From: RECO01 sp050485385
Lineage (GTDB): Bacteria > Pseudomonadota > Alphaproteobacteria > Geminicoccales > Geminicoccaceae
Direction of reading: 5' to 3'
DNA length: 60,946 nucleotides
Assembly (NCBI GenBank): GCA_050485385.1
Contig: JBJHBG010000007.1
Location: 1 to 60,946 of the forward strand
Positions 1 through 8,651 of the stretch are shown here, in pieces. Every line of letters starts with the position of its first letter. The first letter of the stretch is position 1. A program made the position numbers and the translations under genes. Under the pieces are notes generated by a model. It saw nothing but the letters and a program-made list of their open reading frames with translations. It did no database searches and had not been told where the DNA came from.

Positions 1-3000
1 GCACTACACCGAGCAGCTGATCGAGGTCATGCGGTTCAAGAACACCGCCTTCCGCGACTTCCTCGACATGCTCTCCCACCGCTCGATCTCGCTCTTCTAC
101 AGGGCCTGGGCGCGCAACCGGCCGACCGTCACCTACGAACGGCGGCACTTCGGCGGCGGCGCAACCGAGAGTGACGACCTCATCGGCCGCATCCTTGGCA
201 GCCTCGTCGGGCTGGGCACGCCGGCCGTGGACGATGCCGTCTGCGTGGCCGGAGGCGACCTCCACCGGCAGCAGCGGATGGCGGCGACGGGCGCGGATCG
301 CCAGCTCCAGCCCGTCGATGTCGCCAGGCATCACCACGTCGGTGAACAGGAGATCGAATGCCGTGTCGGCCTCCAGCAGTTCGAGGGCACGGCGGCCGGT
401 CTCGACGCTGACGACCTCGTAGCCGAGGCTGCGCAAGAGGCGTGCCGTGTGCTCGCGGACCAGGTCCTCGTCCTCGACCAGGAGGACACGTTCGGGGCCG
501 CCGAGCGGTATCGGCTCCGTTGTGGGCGACGGTGCCTCCGGCTGGGCCTCCAGGGTGCTGCGCGGCAGGTACAGCCGCACCGTGGTGCCTTGGCCGGGCG
601 TCGAATCGAGGTCGATGTGCCCCTGCGATTGCTTGACGAAGCCGAACACCATCGAGAGGCCGAGCCCGCTGCCCTCGCCGACGTCCTTGGTCGTGAAGAA
701 CGGCTCGAAGATCTGCTCGACCATGTCGGGGGCGATCCCGGTGCCGGTATCGCTCACGGCGATCATCACGTAGGCGCCCGGCCGCACCTCGCTGCCCAGT
801 GTCGAGGCCCCCTCGCCGAGTTCGACGTTGGCGAGGACGATGGAGAGCTTGCCACCCTCGGGCATGGCGTCGCGGGCGTTGATGACCAAGTTGAGGATCA
901 CGCTCTCGAGCTGCGCCGGGTCGACCATCGCCGGCCAGAGGCCCGGCTCGACCGCCGTCTCGAGTTCGATCCGCTCCCCCAACGGTCGGCGCAGGAGATC
1001 GCTCATCCTGACGATCAGGTCGTCGAGCCGCATCGGCTTCGGATTCAGCGGCTGGCGGCGAGCGAAGGCGAGCAGACGGCGATTGAGGTCGGCGCCGCCC
1101 TCGGCCGCCTGACGGATCATCGTCGCCAGCCTGACGAGGTCCGAGCCAGCCGGCAGGCTCCGCTCCAGCAACTCGGCATTACCCAGGATCACCGTCAGAC
1201 GATTGTTGAAGTCGTGGGCGATGCCGCCGGTCAATTCGCCGATCGCACTCAGTCGCTCGGACTGGGTGAGCGTCGCGGCCAGCCGGCGCTCGCGCAGCAT
1301 GCCGCCGACGTGCGCGGCCACCGCCTCCAGCAACGCCGCCTCGTCGGCGACCGGGTCCGGCCCGAGCAGCGGATCGTCGGGCAGTCGCTCGCGGTAGCCC
1401 AGCTCGATCGAGCCGACGACGACGTCGCCACGGCGGATGGTGGCGCGGATCGAAGCGACGGGCAGCCGCCAGCCGGGCGATTCGTGCTCGCGGCCCTCCA
1501 GGACGACGCGGGCGACGGCGAGGTCGGGATGCGGCAGCGACGCCGCCAGCAGCGCGGCGACGTCGCTGGCGACGGCGCCGACCGGGCGCGACCGGTCGGC
1601 GGTCAGCCGGACCACTTCGTAGAGGCAGCGCAACTCCTCCATCCGCCGCCGCAATGTGCGTTCGGCGCGGCGCCGGTCGGTGACGTCGCGAAAGCTCACC
1701 ACGGCACCGCCAAAGTCGCTGCCCTCCTCGCGCAGCGCGGCACAGGCCAACTCGACCGGAAAGTGCGTACCGTCGCGACGGACCAGCGCACCCTGGTCGA
1801 TCCGGCGGGTGACGCCGTCGCGCAGCGTCTCGGCGAGCGACCGGCCGGCATTCTCGCCGGCGCCGGCCTCGAGGATCGCCGGTGCGCCGCTATGATCCCA
1901 GCCGAGCATGCTCGCGGCCGCGGCGTTCTGGCGGCGAATGCGGCCGTCGAGGTCGACCACGCAAATACCGTCGGCGACGGTGTCGAGGATGAGTTCGGTC
2001 TCGTGACGAGCGGCTGCCAGTTCGCGCACCAGGAGCCGCCGCTCGATGGCGAGCCCGATCGACTTGGCGACGAAGTCGGCGAGCGCCAGCATCGACGGCG
2101 GAAAGGCGCCGGCGTCGTCGGCCCCGTGGGCGATCACCAGTGCCCCCAGTTCGCGCCCCGACGGTAGGCGCAGCGGCACGCCGAGCAGTTGCGGTTGGCG
2201 GGCGTCGCCGTCTTCGTCGAACCGCAGTAAAGCAGGTCCGTCGAGTGCCGCAGCCCGCGCCGCCGTCGCGGGATCGCCGATCCGAGGAAAGTCGGCCCCC
2301 TCCGGTCGAGCGACGATACGCCGTCGCGTGCCGTCGGCATCGGTCAGCCAAGCCGCTCCCGCCGCCGCGCGGCCCGCGATCATCAGGTGCCGGAGGATGC
2401 GGCCAACCATCAGGTCGACGTCCTCGTCCTCGATCGAGCTTTGGCAAACCGCGGCGAAGCTCGCCATGGAGGCCCGCATCGCTCGGATGGCGGCCTCCAG
2501 CTCGGCGAGTTCCGGCGTGGGTGCGTCGAGCGGGGCCGTGGTCGTGCCGAAGTCGAGGCGGGCCACGCGGTCGAGCTCGGCCGCGAATGCCTCGACCGGC
2601 CGAGCCACGAGCCTTGCGGCAAGCCACAGCAAGGGAACGGCTGCGAGCATCGCCAGTGCGAAGCCCTGCAACAGCTGGCTCCGCAGCGCTTCGGGGCCGG
2701 TGGCCATCGCGGCGCGGGGGGCGGCCATGACGAACGCCGTTCCGCCCAGTCCGAGCGGCACGACGGTCCCCAGCCAGACGCCGTCGTCGGCGTCCAGCAC
2801 GCCCTGGAATGGGGCGGGCTCGGCGCGGAACCGGTCGGCCAGCCGGGCGACCACGGGTGAGCCGAGATCGGCGGCCGTGGGCAACTGCTCCGCATCCGCC
2901 GCCAGCATCGTCCGGAACCGGCGACCGAGCACCGCCTCCAGGCGTTCGGTATCGGCAAATGCGAGAACGCCGCCCTCACCGTCGACGATGGCGGCTGCGG

Positions 3001-3742
3001 TCATCGGGACGGGCTGGCCCTGCGGCAGGCGGGCGGAGAGGTCCCAAAGTGCCAGGTCGACGCCCGCCACCGCTCCCGACGGCGCCCGCCGCGCCGCGGT
3101 GATGCCCGGCTCGCGGGTGGTGAAGAAGACATACGGCGCGGTGATGACCGTCACGTCCAAGGCACTTGCGTCGCGGAACCAGGGACGCTCGCGCGGATCG
3201 AATCGATGGTCCGCCTGCTCCCGCTGGGCCAGGACCTCGAGTGCCGGATCGAGGAAGTCGAAGCGCGCGCCGCTTGCATCCGACCACTGCGCCAGCCAAG
3301 CGGAGCCCGCCGGCACTGCCATGCTCTCCGCCACGGCCGCGACGGGGCGCAGCAGCACGAAGGTGCCGTCGGGCCAGCCGACATAGGCGGCGGAGATGCC
3401 GGGTACCGCGCGCAGGACGGCGGCGAGCACGTCGAGGCGGGCGGCGCGCGCCTCCGCATCGACCGCCTCGACGAGGTCGCTCAGGGCGAGGGCTTCGGCG
3501 CCCGCGCGGGCGGTCTCCTGCAGTCGGTGCAGTTCCTGCAGGGCGAGGTCCGCACTGGCCTCGAAGGCGGTCGTGACCGCTCGATCCACCAGCGCCTGCG
3601 AGCCGCGGCCCGCCATCGCCGTGAGCCCGAGCGCCACGAGGAAAAACAACGTGAGGAACAGACCGACGATCTGCCAGCGGAGGGGCAGGCGGCGCAGCCC
3701 GAAGGCCGACTTCGCCAAGGGGCGACGACGCCGCACATGCAT
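1..3742 (-). CDS. hybrid sensor histidine kinase, receiver domain truncated at a junction (partial)
   Basis: This is a membrane sensor kinase with a fused receiver. The start is ATG 3742 (MHVRRRR), with GGAGAGGAG about 10 bases upstream. Membrane segment 1 covers residues 25-43. A periplasmic Cache-like region follows (PWFRDAS, then APYVFFTT), then membrane segment 2 and a HAMP-like linker at about 350-390. A soluble GAF-like region leads to a PAS domain (LDTVADGICVVDLDGR, about 580). Next come HisKA with the phospho-accepting His near 841 (GGIAHDFNN), HATPase motifs (NARDAMPEGG, DTGTGIAPD, GSGLGLSM) and a REC domain with LLVEDED near 1088 and the Asp in FTDVVMP near 1134. Homology stops after ASGHAD (about base 245), just before the conserved Lys region. 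The frame then runs open, antisense to tssG, to the window edge. The signal sensed is unknown. Confidence 0.85.
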   Translation of the reverse strand, partial: MHVRRRRPLAKSAFGLRRLPLRWQIVGLFLTLFFLVALGLTAMAGRGSQALVDRAVTTAFEASADLALQELHRLQETARAGAEALALSDLVEAVDAEARAARLDVLAAVLRAVPGISAAYVGWPDGTFVLLRPVAAVAESMAVPAGSAWLAQWSDASGARFDFLDPALEVLAQREQADHRFDPRERPWFRDASALDVTVITAPYVFFTTREPGITAARRAPSGAVAGVDLALWDLSARLPQGQPVPMTAAAIVDGEGGVLAFADTERLEAVLGRRFRTMLAADAEQLPTAADLGSPVVARLADRFRAEPAPFQGVLDADDGVWLGTVVPLGLGGTAFVMAAPRAAMATGPEALRSQLLQGFALAMLAAVPLLWLAARLVARPVEAFAAELDRVARLDFGTTTAPLDAPTPELAELEAAIRAMRASMASFAAVCQSSIEDEDVDLMVGRILRHLMIAGRAAAGAAWLTDADGTRRRIVARPEGADFPRIGDPATAARAAALDGPALLRFDEDGDARQPQLLGVPLRLPSGRELGALVIAHGADDAGAFPPSMLALADFVAKSIGLAIERRLLVRELAAARHETELILDTVADGICVVDLDGRIRRQNAAAASMLGWDHSGAPAILEAGAGENAGRSLAETLRDGVTRRIDQGALVRRDGTHFPVELACAALREEGSDFGGAVVSFRDVTDRRRAERTLRRRMEELRCLYEVVRLTADRSRPVGAVASDVAALLAASLPHPDLAVARVVLEGREHESPGWRLPVASIRATIRRGDVVVGSIELGYRERLPDDPLLGPDPVADEAALLEAVAAHVGGMLRERRLAATLTQSERLSAIGELTGGIAHDFNNRLTVILGNAELLERSLPAGSDLVRLATMIRQAAEGGADLNRRLLAFARRQPLNPKPMRLDDLIVRMSDLLRRPLGERIELETAVEPGLWPAMVDPAQLESVILNLVINARDAMPEGGKLSIVLANVELGEGASTLGSEVRPGAYVMIAVSDTGTGIAPDMVEQIFEPFFTTKDVGEGSGLGLSMVFGFVKQSQGHIDLDSTPGQGTTVRLYLPRSTLEAQPEAPSPTTEPIPLGGPERVLLVEDEDLVREHTARLLRSLGYEVVSVETGRRALELLEADTAFDLLFTDVVMPGDIDGLELAIRARRRHPLLPVEVASGHADGIVHGRRAQPDEAAKDAADEVVTLGCAAAEVPPFVGDGRPVARPGPVEERDRAVGEHVEEVAEGGVLEPHDLDQLLGVV
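2..222 (+). pseudogene. tssG: TssG (type VI secretion baseplate) internal fragment
   Basis: The plus frame from base 2 reads an internal stretch typical of TssG (VasB/ImpH), a wedge protein of the type VI secretion baseplate. It has the family hallmarks FLDMLSHRSISLFYRAW near bases 59-109 and LVGLGTP near 203-223. The N-terminal part lies left of the window. After GLGTP the frame stays open, but the residues no longer resemble TssG, because the sequence is then the antisense of the histidine kinase encoded on the minus strand. Only about 73 residues of TssG are therefore present. Either the gene was truncated by a rearrangement or the contig is chimeric here. No other T6SS gene follows. Confidence 0.6.
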
Positions 3743-3921
3743 GGAATGGCAGCTCCTCTCCGGCGCGAGGCTCCACCGTCGTCCACGCGGCGATCACCCA
3801 ATAGGAAAGATACCCGCTAGAACTGCGGGTAGCAAGTTCGCGCGAGAGGCGAAAATCCAGGTTGAGCCCGCAGGCTCTCAGCGCTTGTCGAGGACCGATC
3901 CGGAGCCGATGCGGATGCCGG

Positions 3922-4239
3922 TCAGGCGACGCGCACCCGCTCGGTGGCGCTGATGCTCCGCCCGTCCTCGTGGTACCAGACGAAACGGAACTCGGTCGTC
4001 TCCTCGACCCGTGCGTGGAAGGTGAGGGCGGGGTTGGCCGAGGTGCCGTTCCTCAGGTCGGCCTCGAAGAACGGCTCGCCATTCGCCTCGGCGACGAAGC
4101 GGACCAGCATGTCCCGCTCGTCCTCCTGCACGCCGGTCAGCATCGGATGGTCGATCAGGGTGCGGATCTCGATCACCTCGCCGGCGCGGGCCGACGACGG
4201 CAGCCGCAGGCGCGGCCGGTGGTTCAGGGTGTCGCTCAC
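3922..4239 (-). CDS. soxZ: thiosulfate oxidation carrier protein SoxZ
   Basis: SoxZ is the partner of SoxY in the periplasmic carrier that holds sulfur intermediates during Sox-type sulfur oxidation. The product is 105 residues with the family's Ig-like beta fold signatures: RAGEVIEIRTLIDHPMLTG near the N-terminus, FFEADLRNGTSANP in the middle and a C-terminal strand FRFVWYHEDGRS. The GTG at 4239 is preferred over the ATG at 4248. GTG overlaps the soxY stop as GTGA and has a perfect GGAGG nine bases upstream, while the ATG directly abuts that GGAGG. There is no signal peptide, as expected for SoxZ exported with SoxY. It is the last gene of the sulfur block, and translation is coupled to soxY. 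Confidence 0.9.
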   Translation of the reverse strand: MSDTLNHRPRLRLPSSARAGEVIEIRTLIDHPMLTGVQEDERDMLVRFVAEANGEPFFEADLRNGTSANPALTFHARVEETTEFRFVWYHEDGRSISATERVRVA

Positions 4240-4676
4240 GTGATGCATCCTCCGACGCTGACCTCGGCCGAGGCCGCGGCGCGCATCACCTTGCCGTCGC
4301 TCGTGACGGCGTAGGCGAGCACCGTCTGATCTTCGGCGAGCCGCAGCCGGCCGCTCACCGAGGCCCGCCCGCTCTTGGGGGTGAAGTGGTAGCTGCCGAT
4401 GCCGGGCGTCGGGTTCCGGGTGGCGAAGAGGTGGATGGCCGTGACGTGGTCGTCCGCCGTCATCGGGCTCTCTACCGCCACCGTGAACGGCACGAAGGCG
4501 CCGTTGTCCGCCCGCGCCGGCAGGTCGAACAGGACGTCGCCCTCGGGCGCGTCCACCTCGCCGACCAGCTCGCGGATGGCCTCGGCCACGTCGTCCGGCA
4601 CCGCTGCCCGCGCGGCGGGGATCGTCACCAGGGTGACGAGGCCGACGCCGGCCAGAAGGACGCTCCGTCGCTGCAT
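4236..4676 (-). CDS. soxY: thiosulfate oxidation carrier protein SoxY with atypical C-terminus
   Basis: This is the SoxY sulfur carrier, 146 residues. ATG 4676 is chosen because it begins a twin-arginine-like signal (MQRRSVLLAGVG, then AARA), whereas the upstream open frame has no sensible composition. The mature part shows SoxY features: a helical start (PDDVAEAIRELVG), then a beta sandwich with NPTPGIGSYHFTP and SGRASVSGRLRLAEDQ. In the family a C-terminal GGCGG swinging arm carries the sulfur-binding Cys. Here the protein ends GGCIT, so the Cys and the two preceding Gly are kept while the two following Gly are replaced by Ile-Thr. The gene lies 19 bases after fccB and overlaps soxZ by 4 bases. 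Confidence 0.88.
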   Translation of the reverse strand: MQRRSVLLAGVGLVTLVTIPAARAAVPDDVAEAIRELVGEVDAPEGDVLFDLPARADNGAFVPFTVAVESPMTADDHVTAIHLFATRNPTPGIGSYHFTPKSGRASVSGRLRLAEDQTVLAYAVTSDGKVMRAAASAEVSVGGCIT

Positions 4677-4695
4677 GGTGTCTCCTCGCTGGGGC

Positions 4696-5991
4696 TCAGC
4701 CGAAGGCATCGAGCACGATGCTGTCGTACCAGGCGTCGGCATAACGCGCCTCCAGACGCCGCTGTTCCCGCTGTTCCGCCAGCGGCCCGCGCGGCGACAC
4801 GCCGCCCGAGTCCGGCGTCTCGACGATTTGGCCGTCGGCATCGAGGCGATACACCCCCGCCACCGAGATGCCGTAGTCGTCGCCGACGTGACTGTAGCAG
4901 GTGTTGAAGTAGACCGGGTCGGCCGGCGGCGCCTCGCCGCGCATCAGCGCGATCGCCGAGGCCGTCGCCTGCTTCGAGGTCGAGTTGGCGACGTAGCCGG
5001 ACTTCGGCATGGGCGAGGCGGTGTTGGCGTCGCCGATGACGTGGATGTGCTCGGCGGCCATGGCCTCGAAGGTCAAGGGGTTCACGTCGACCCAACCGGC
5101 GTCGTTGGCGAGCCCCGCGTCGATGGCGATGGTCGCCGCCGACTGTGGGGGAATGACGTTGCCCACGTCGACCCGGTGTTCGGTGCCGAACTCGGTCTCG
5201 AAGATGCGGGCCGACGGATCGACGCGGACGACCCTGCCGTCGGCGTTGGCCGGCACCCACTCGATCATGTCGCCGTACAGCTCCGCCCAGCCGTCCTGGA
5301 ACAGGCCCTGCTTGGAGAACGCGTCCTTCGCATCCAGCGCCAAGATCTTCGAGCGCGGCTTGTGCCGCTTCAGGTAGTTGGCGACCATGCTGATGCGCTC
5401 GTAGGGGCCGGGCGGGCAGCGGAACGGGTTGGCCGGGATGGCGAAGCCGACGACGCCGCCGTCCTCCATCTCCTCCAACTGCTGCCGCAGGAGCCGGGTC
5501 TGGTCGCCCGCGGCCGGCACCCAGGCATGCGGGAAGGTCTCGGCCGCCGCCTCGTCGTAGCCCTCGAGCGCCCCCCAGCGGATGGCGATGCCCGGCGAGA
5601 GGATCAGCTTGTCGTAGGCGACGTCGTCGCCGCCCCTGAGGCGCACGGACTTGCCGGCCGCATCGATGGCATCGGCCCAGTCGTGGACGACGTCGACCCC
5701 CAGGGCGCGCAGGCCGTCGTAGGAGTGGGTGATGTCGGCCATCTGGCGCACGCCGCCGAGGACGAGGTTGCCGTAGGGGCAGGTGACGAACGAGGTCTGC
5801 GGCTCGATCAGCGTGACCGTGACGTCGGGATGGTTGATCCGAGCAAAACGCGCGGCGGACGCCCCACCGAAGCCGCCGCCGACGATGACGAGCCGGCCTG
5901 CGGTCTGCGCGCGGAGCACGTTGGGTGCGGCGACGCTGGCGGCTCCGGCCAGCGCCAGGGTGGTGAAGCTGCGACGGGTGTGACGAAGCAT
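4696..5991 (-). CDS. fccB: FAD-dependent sulfide dehydrogenase flavoprotein (FccB/SoxF-like)
   Basis: This is the flavoprotein subunit of flavocytochrome c sulfide dehydrogenase, which oxidises sulfide in the periplasm and passes electrons to a cytochrome c. The product is 431 residues. The start at ATG 5991 gives a twin-arginine signal (RHTRRSFTTLALAGAAS). Visible motifs are the Rossmann FAD site VIVGGGFGGASAAR (about 34-47), the Cys-containing TCPYGNLVLGG, the second FAD site HVIGDANTASPMPKSG, and the C-terminal flavocytochrome binding domain with NTCYSHVGDDYG. Both the TCPYG and the NTCYS cysteines are candidates for the redox disulfide. It lies 11 bases downstream of the cytochrome c gene and 19 bases upstream of soxY. 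The likely operon role is sulfide oxidation coupled to the SoxYZ carrier. Confidence 0.9.
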   Translation of the reverse strand: MLRHTRRSFTTLALAGAASVAAPNVLRAQTAGRLVIVGGGFGGASAARFARINHPDVTVTLIEPQTSFVTCPYGNLVLGGVRQMADITHSYDGLRALGVDVVHDWADAIDAAGKSVRLRGGDDVAYDKLILSPGIAIRWGALEGYDEAAAETFPHAWVPAAGDQTRLLRQQLEEMEDGGVVGFAIPANPFRCPPGPYERISMVANYLKRHKPRSKILALDAKDAFSKQGLFQDGWAELYGDMIEWVPANADGRVVRVDPSARIFETEFGTEHRVDVGNVIPPQSAATIAIDAGLANDAGWVDVNPLTFEAMAAEHIHVIGDANTASPMPKSGYVANSTSKQATASAIALMRGEAPPADPVYFNTCYSHVGDDYGISVAGVYRLDADGQIVETPDSGGVSPRGPLAEQREQRRLEARYADAWYDSIVLDAFG

Positions 5992-6002
5992 GACGCCGCT
6001 CC

Positions 6003-6314
6003 TCAACGCTTGTTGGAGAAGTAGTCGGCGAGCACGGCAATCTCCTCCGCCGTGTAGCCGCGGGCGATGCGCCCCATGATCGTTGCGGGGCGCTCGCCCT
6101 CCCGGAACTGCTCCCAGACGAGGATGAAGTCGTCGCGGTCGTAGGCGGCAATCCGCGGCACGCGACCCATGCCCGCACCGTCCTGGCCGTGGCAGCCCGC
6201 GCAGGCCTGGGCGAGAAGCGGCGTGCGGTCGTCCGCAGTGGCGCTCGACGGCAGGGCCCAGCAGGCAGCGACCACGGCGGCGAAGGCGAGGGGGCTTGTC
6301 GTTCTCGTTGGCAT
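6003..6314 (-). CDS. periplasmic monoheme cytochrome c (FccA-like partner)
   Basis: A 103-residue class I cytochrome c with an N-terminal Sec signal (ending near SSATA, residue 27) and one heme-binding motif, CAGCH, about residue 38. A Met ligand is plausible in the GMGRVPR segment or near TIMGRIARG, and the C-terminal helix is YTAEEIAVLADYF. It directly precedes the FccB-like flavoprotein by 11 bases on the same strand, so it is probably its electron acceptor. That makes the pair a flavocytochrome c with a single-heme subunit, in contrast to the diheme FccA of some phototrophs. It could also serve as a general c553-type carrier. Confidence 0.85.
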   Translation of the reverse strand: MPTRTTSPLAFAAVVAACWALPSSATADDRTPLLAQACAGCHGQDGAGMGRVPRIAAYDRDDFILVWEQFREGERPATIMGRIARGYTAEEIAVLADYFSNKR

Positions 6315-6505
6315 GGTCGAGACACCCGCACAAAAAATGGCGTCGCGGCCGGGACGGCCACGATCAACCCCAACGTACTAGGTGGTGCCCGATTGCGCTT
6401 CAAGGCCATGCGCTCGCGGCTGTACGGTTTGGGACGGGCTGCGTGCCGGACCCGGCGCCGGTGGCATGGTCGTGCTGTCGGACGGGCGCTCTGGGGAAGG
6501 ATCGT

Positions 6506-7723
6506 CTACCGGTCAGCAGGTGGCGGGTCGAGACGGAAGGCCGGGCGCAGCTTGGTGCCCAGCCAGTTGCCCGGCAGCGCTGCCGCAAGCCAGAGCCAGC
6601 CATGCAGGCTGCCCGACGCGACGCCCGAGAAATAGGCGCTGATGTTGCAGCCCGTCGCGACGATGCCGCCAAAGCCGAGCAGCAGCCCGCCGACGATCGA
6701 GGCCAGCAGGTGCGGCAGCGGGATGCGCAAGGTGGGGGCGAAGCGGCCGGCCAGTCCGGCGGCGAGGCAGGCCCCAGCCATCAGGCCGACGATCATCACC
6801 GTGTTCACGTCGACGAGGAGTGGCCGGTAGAGCGCTGCCACGCGCGTCGGATCCTCCCAGTAGGGCCAGAAGGCGGGATCGTCGATGCCCAGCGCGTCGG
6901 TGGCGAAGGAGCCCCAAAGGGCGAACGCCGTGGTGATCGCCCAGGGCCGGCCGGCGACGACGACCGTCAGCGCATTCAAGAGCGCGAGCGCCAGGGCGGC
7001 GTAGGCGTAGGGCCAGGGACCGGTCAGGAACGAGGTTCGGGGGCCGTGGAAGATCGGCTCGACGGCGCCGTGCCGCGCCCGCTCGTACCGCGTCAGCAGC
7101 CACCAGAGCGCGGCGAAGAGCGCGAGTTGGAGGCCGAGTGCCGGCAGCAGGCCGAGCGTTGCCGGCAGCGAGATCGGCGGCGGGGCCGGTAGGCTCGTCC
7201 AAAGCGGTGCGGCGAACGCCGCGAGCGTGGCGCCGACGACGAAGAAGAGGAGCGTCAGCGCCATGCGGGTGGAGCCGCCGCCGGCGGTGTAGAGTGTGCC
7301 CGAGGCGCAGCCGCCGCCGAGCTGCATGCCGATGCCGAACAGAAAGGCGCCGAGCGCCACCGCCAAGCCCGGCGCGAAGACGAAGCCCCGGACGGGCTGG
7401 CCGAACACCGAGCCCGCCTCCAGCAGCGGCAGGACGATCAGGATCGCGAGGCCGAGCATCAGCAGTTGGGCGCGGACGTGGGCGCTGCGGCCGCTGCGCA
7501 GGAAGGTGCGGAAGCCGAAGGTGAAGCCGAACGCCGCGTGGTAGAGGGCAATGCCGAGCCCGGCGCCGATCAGCCACAGGAGGCCGAGCCGCCAACCGGT
7601 CTCGAGGGCGAGATAGAGGCCGCCGGCCCCGACGAGGGCGAGGCCGAGGCCGACGACGGGCCGCTGCGGGACGGCGGTTGCGGGCGGATGGGCTTCCGGG
7701 GCCTGCTCGATGGCGGAGGTCAC
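6506..7723 (-). CDS. YeeE/YedE family inner-membrane sulfur (thiosulfate-type) transporter
   Basis: A polytopic protein of about 405 residues. GTG 7723 is chosen because GGGAGAG lies seven to eight bases upstream and the frame before it has non-coding composition. Two pseudo-symmetric halves carry the family's conserved Cys/Gly signatures, GGGCASGTLYTAGGGS in the first half and GGIVATGCNISAYFSGVASG in the second. In thiosulfate transporters of this family these Cys line the uptake path. It sits between the TauE-like gene and the cytochrome/flavoprotein pair on the same strand. Movement of thiosulfate or another reduced sulfur compound is therefore the best guess; the substrate is inferred. 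Confidence 0.88.
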   Translation of the reverse strand: MTSAIEQAPEAHPPATAVPQRPVVGLGLALVGAGGLYLALETGWRLGLLWLIGAGLGIALYHAAFGFTFGFRTFLRSGRSAHVRAQLLMLGLAILIVLPLLEAGSVFGQPVRGFVFAPGLAVALGAFLFGIGMQLGGGCASGTLYTAGGGSTRMALTLLFFVVGATLAAFAAPLWTSLPAPPPISLPATLGLLPALGLQLALFAALWWLLTRYERARHGAVEPIFHGPRTSFLTGPWPYAYAALALALLNALTVVVAGRPWAITTAFALWGSFATDALGIDDPAFWPYWEDPTRVAALYRPLLVDVNTVMIVGLMAGACLAAGLAGRFAPTLRIPLPHLLASIVGGLLLGFGGIVATGCNISAYFSGVASGSLHGWLWLAAALPGNWLGTKLRPAFRLDPPPADR

Positions 7724-7799
7724 GTCATCTCTCCCGGAAACGATCGGCGGCGCCCCTTTTCGGCAGAAGCGCGTCGAGGTCAAGCGGCAACGGTGCCGC

Positions 7800-8543
7800 T
7801 CAGGTGAGCGCGCGCACCACCATGTTGAGGCCGAGGAGCAGGAGTGCCACGAAGAAGATCCGGCGGAACCGCTGTTCGGACAGACGCCGGCGGATGCGCC
7901 GCCCGGCCTCCATCCCCAACAGCGCCGGCAGGACGGCAAGGCCGGAGAGGACCATGAGGTCGGCGGTCAGTAGGGCATTGTGCGTCAGGCCGGCGCCGAG
8001 CGCGATGGTCAGCGCGAAGAAGATCATGCCCAGCGTCTGGATCAGCTCGTCGCGGCCGAGCCGAAGGGCCTGCAGATAGATGATGCCGGGCATGAGGAAC
8101 GCGCCGACCATGCCCGCCATCAGGCCGCCGAGGATGCCCACCACCGGCGTCAGGATCGGCTCCAGCCGACCCGGATGCGGCAGCGGCGGTGCCAAGAGGC
8201 CGTAGAGCGCGTAGAACGAGAGGGCGACGCCCAAAAGCGCCGAGAGCAGGCCGGCGTCGGCGCGCGCCAATACCCACGTCCCGAGCCACGTGCCGACGAT
8301 GGCGAGCAGGAAGAGCGGCCACAGCCGGCGGAGGATCGCGCGCATATGGCCGCCGTCGACCGCCTGCCACGCGTTGGTGACCAGGGTCGGCACCAGCGTC
8401 AACGCAATGGCCGGTGCCAGCCCGAGCGTCGGTACCAGCAACGACAGCGTCACGGTCGGCAAGCCGAGCCCCACCGTACCCTTGACGACCCCGGCCAGGA
8501 AGTAGATCGCGAGGACGAGTGTCAGAGTTTCCGCGCCGAACAC
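7800..8543 (-). CDS. TauE/SafE family sulfite/anion exporter
   Basis: A 247-residue membrane protein with about eight hydrophobic segments. It has the two repeated half-signatures of the TauE/SafE (DUF81) family: GVVKGTVGLGLPTVTLSLL near residue 19 and GGLMAGMVGAFLMPGIIYLQ in the second half. It starts with GTG at 8543. Members export sulfite, sulfoacetate or other organosulfur anions, or their substrate is unknown. Its place upstream of the YeeE-like transporter and the sox/fcc genes suggests removal of sulfite made during sulfur oxidation, which is inference from context. Confidence 0.85.
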   Translation of the reverse strand: MFGAETLTLVLAIYFLAGVVKGTVGLGLPTVTLSLLVPTLGLAPAIALTLVPTLVTNAWQAVDGGHMRAILRRLWPLFLLAIVGTWLGTWVLARADAGLLSALLGVALSFYALYGLLAPPLPHPGRLEPILTPVVGILGGLMAGMVGAFLMPGIIYLQALRLGRDELIQTLGMIFFALTIALGAGLTHNALLTADLMVLSGLAVLPALLGMEAGRRIRRRLSEQRFRRIFFVALLLLGLNMVVRALT

Positions 8544-8651
8544 CCGCTATGGCCCGGCGCGGCGCGCGTCGTTACGTGCGGCCTCGCGAATGCTGCCGTC
8601 GACCGACCGGTTCGTCCGCCGCGGGGACACGCCTGGGCGTGGCCGCGCGCG

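Noticed and set aside
1..222. A type VI secretion cluster
   Set aside because: Only one TssG fragment is present; no other tss gene is seen in the window.
29..2167. Long plus frame continuing from the tssG fragment
   Set aside because: After about base 223 it is simply the antisense of the histidine kinase, with no TssG-like residues.
3865..3878. Hairpin GAGCC-CGCA-GGCTC after soxZ as a terminator
   Set aside because: Only five base pairs with no T-run; too weak to call.
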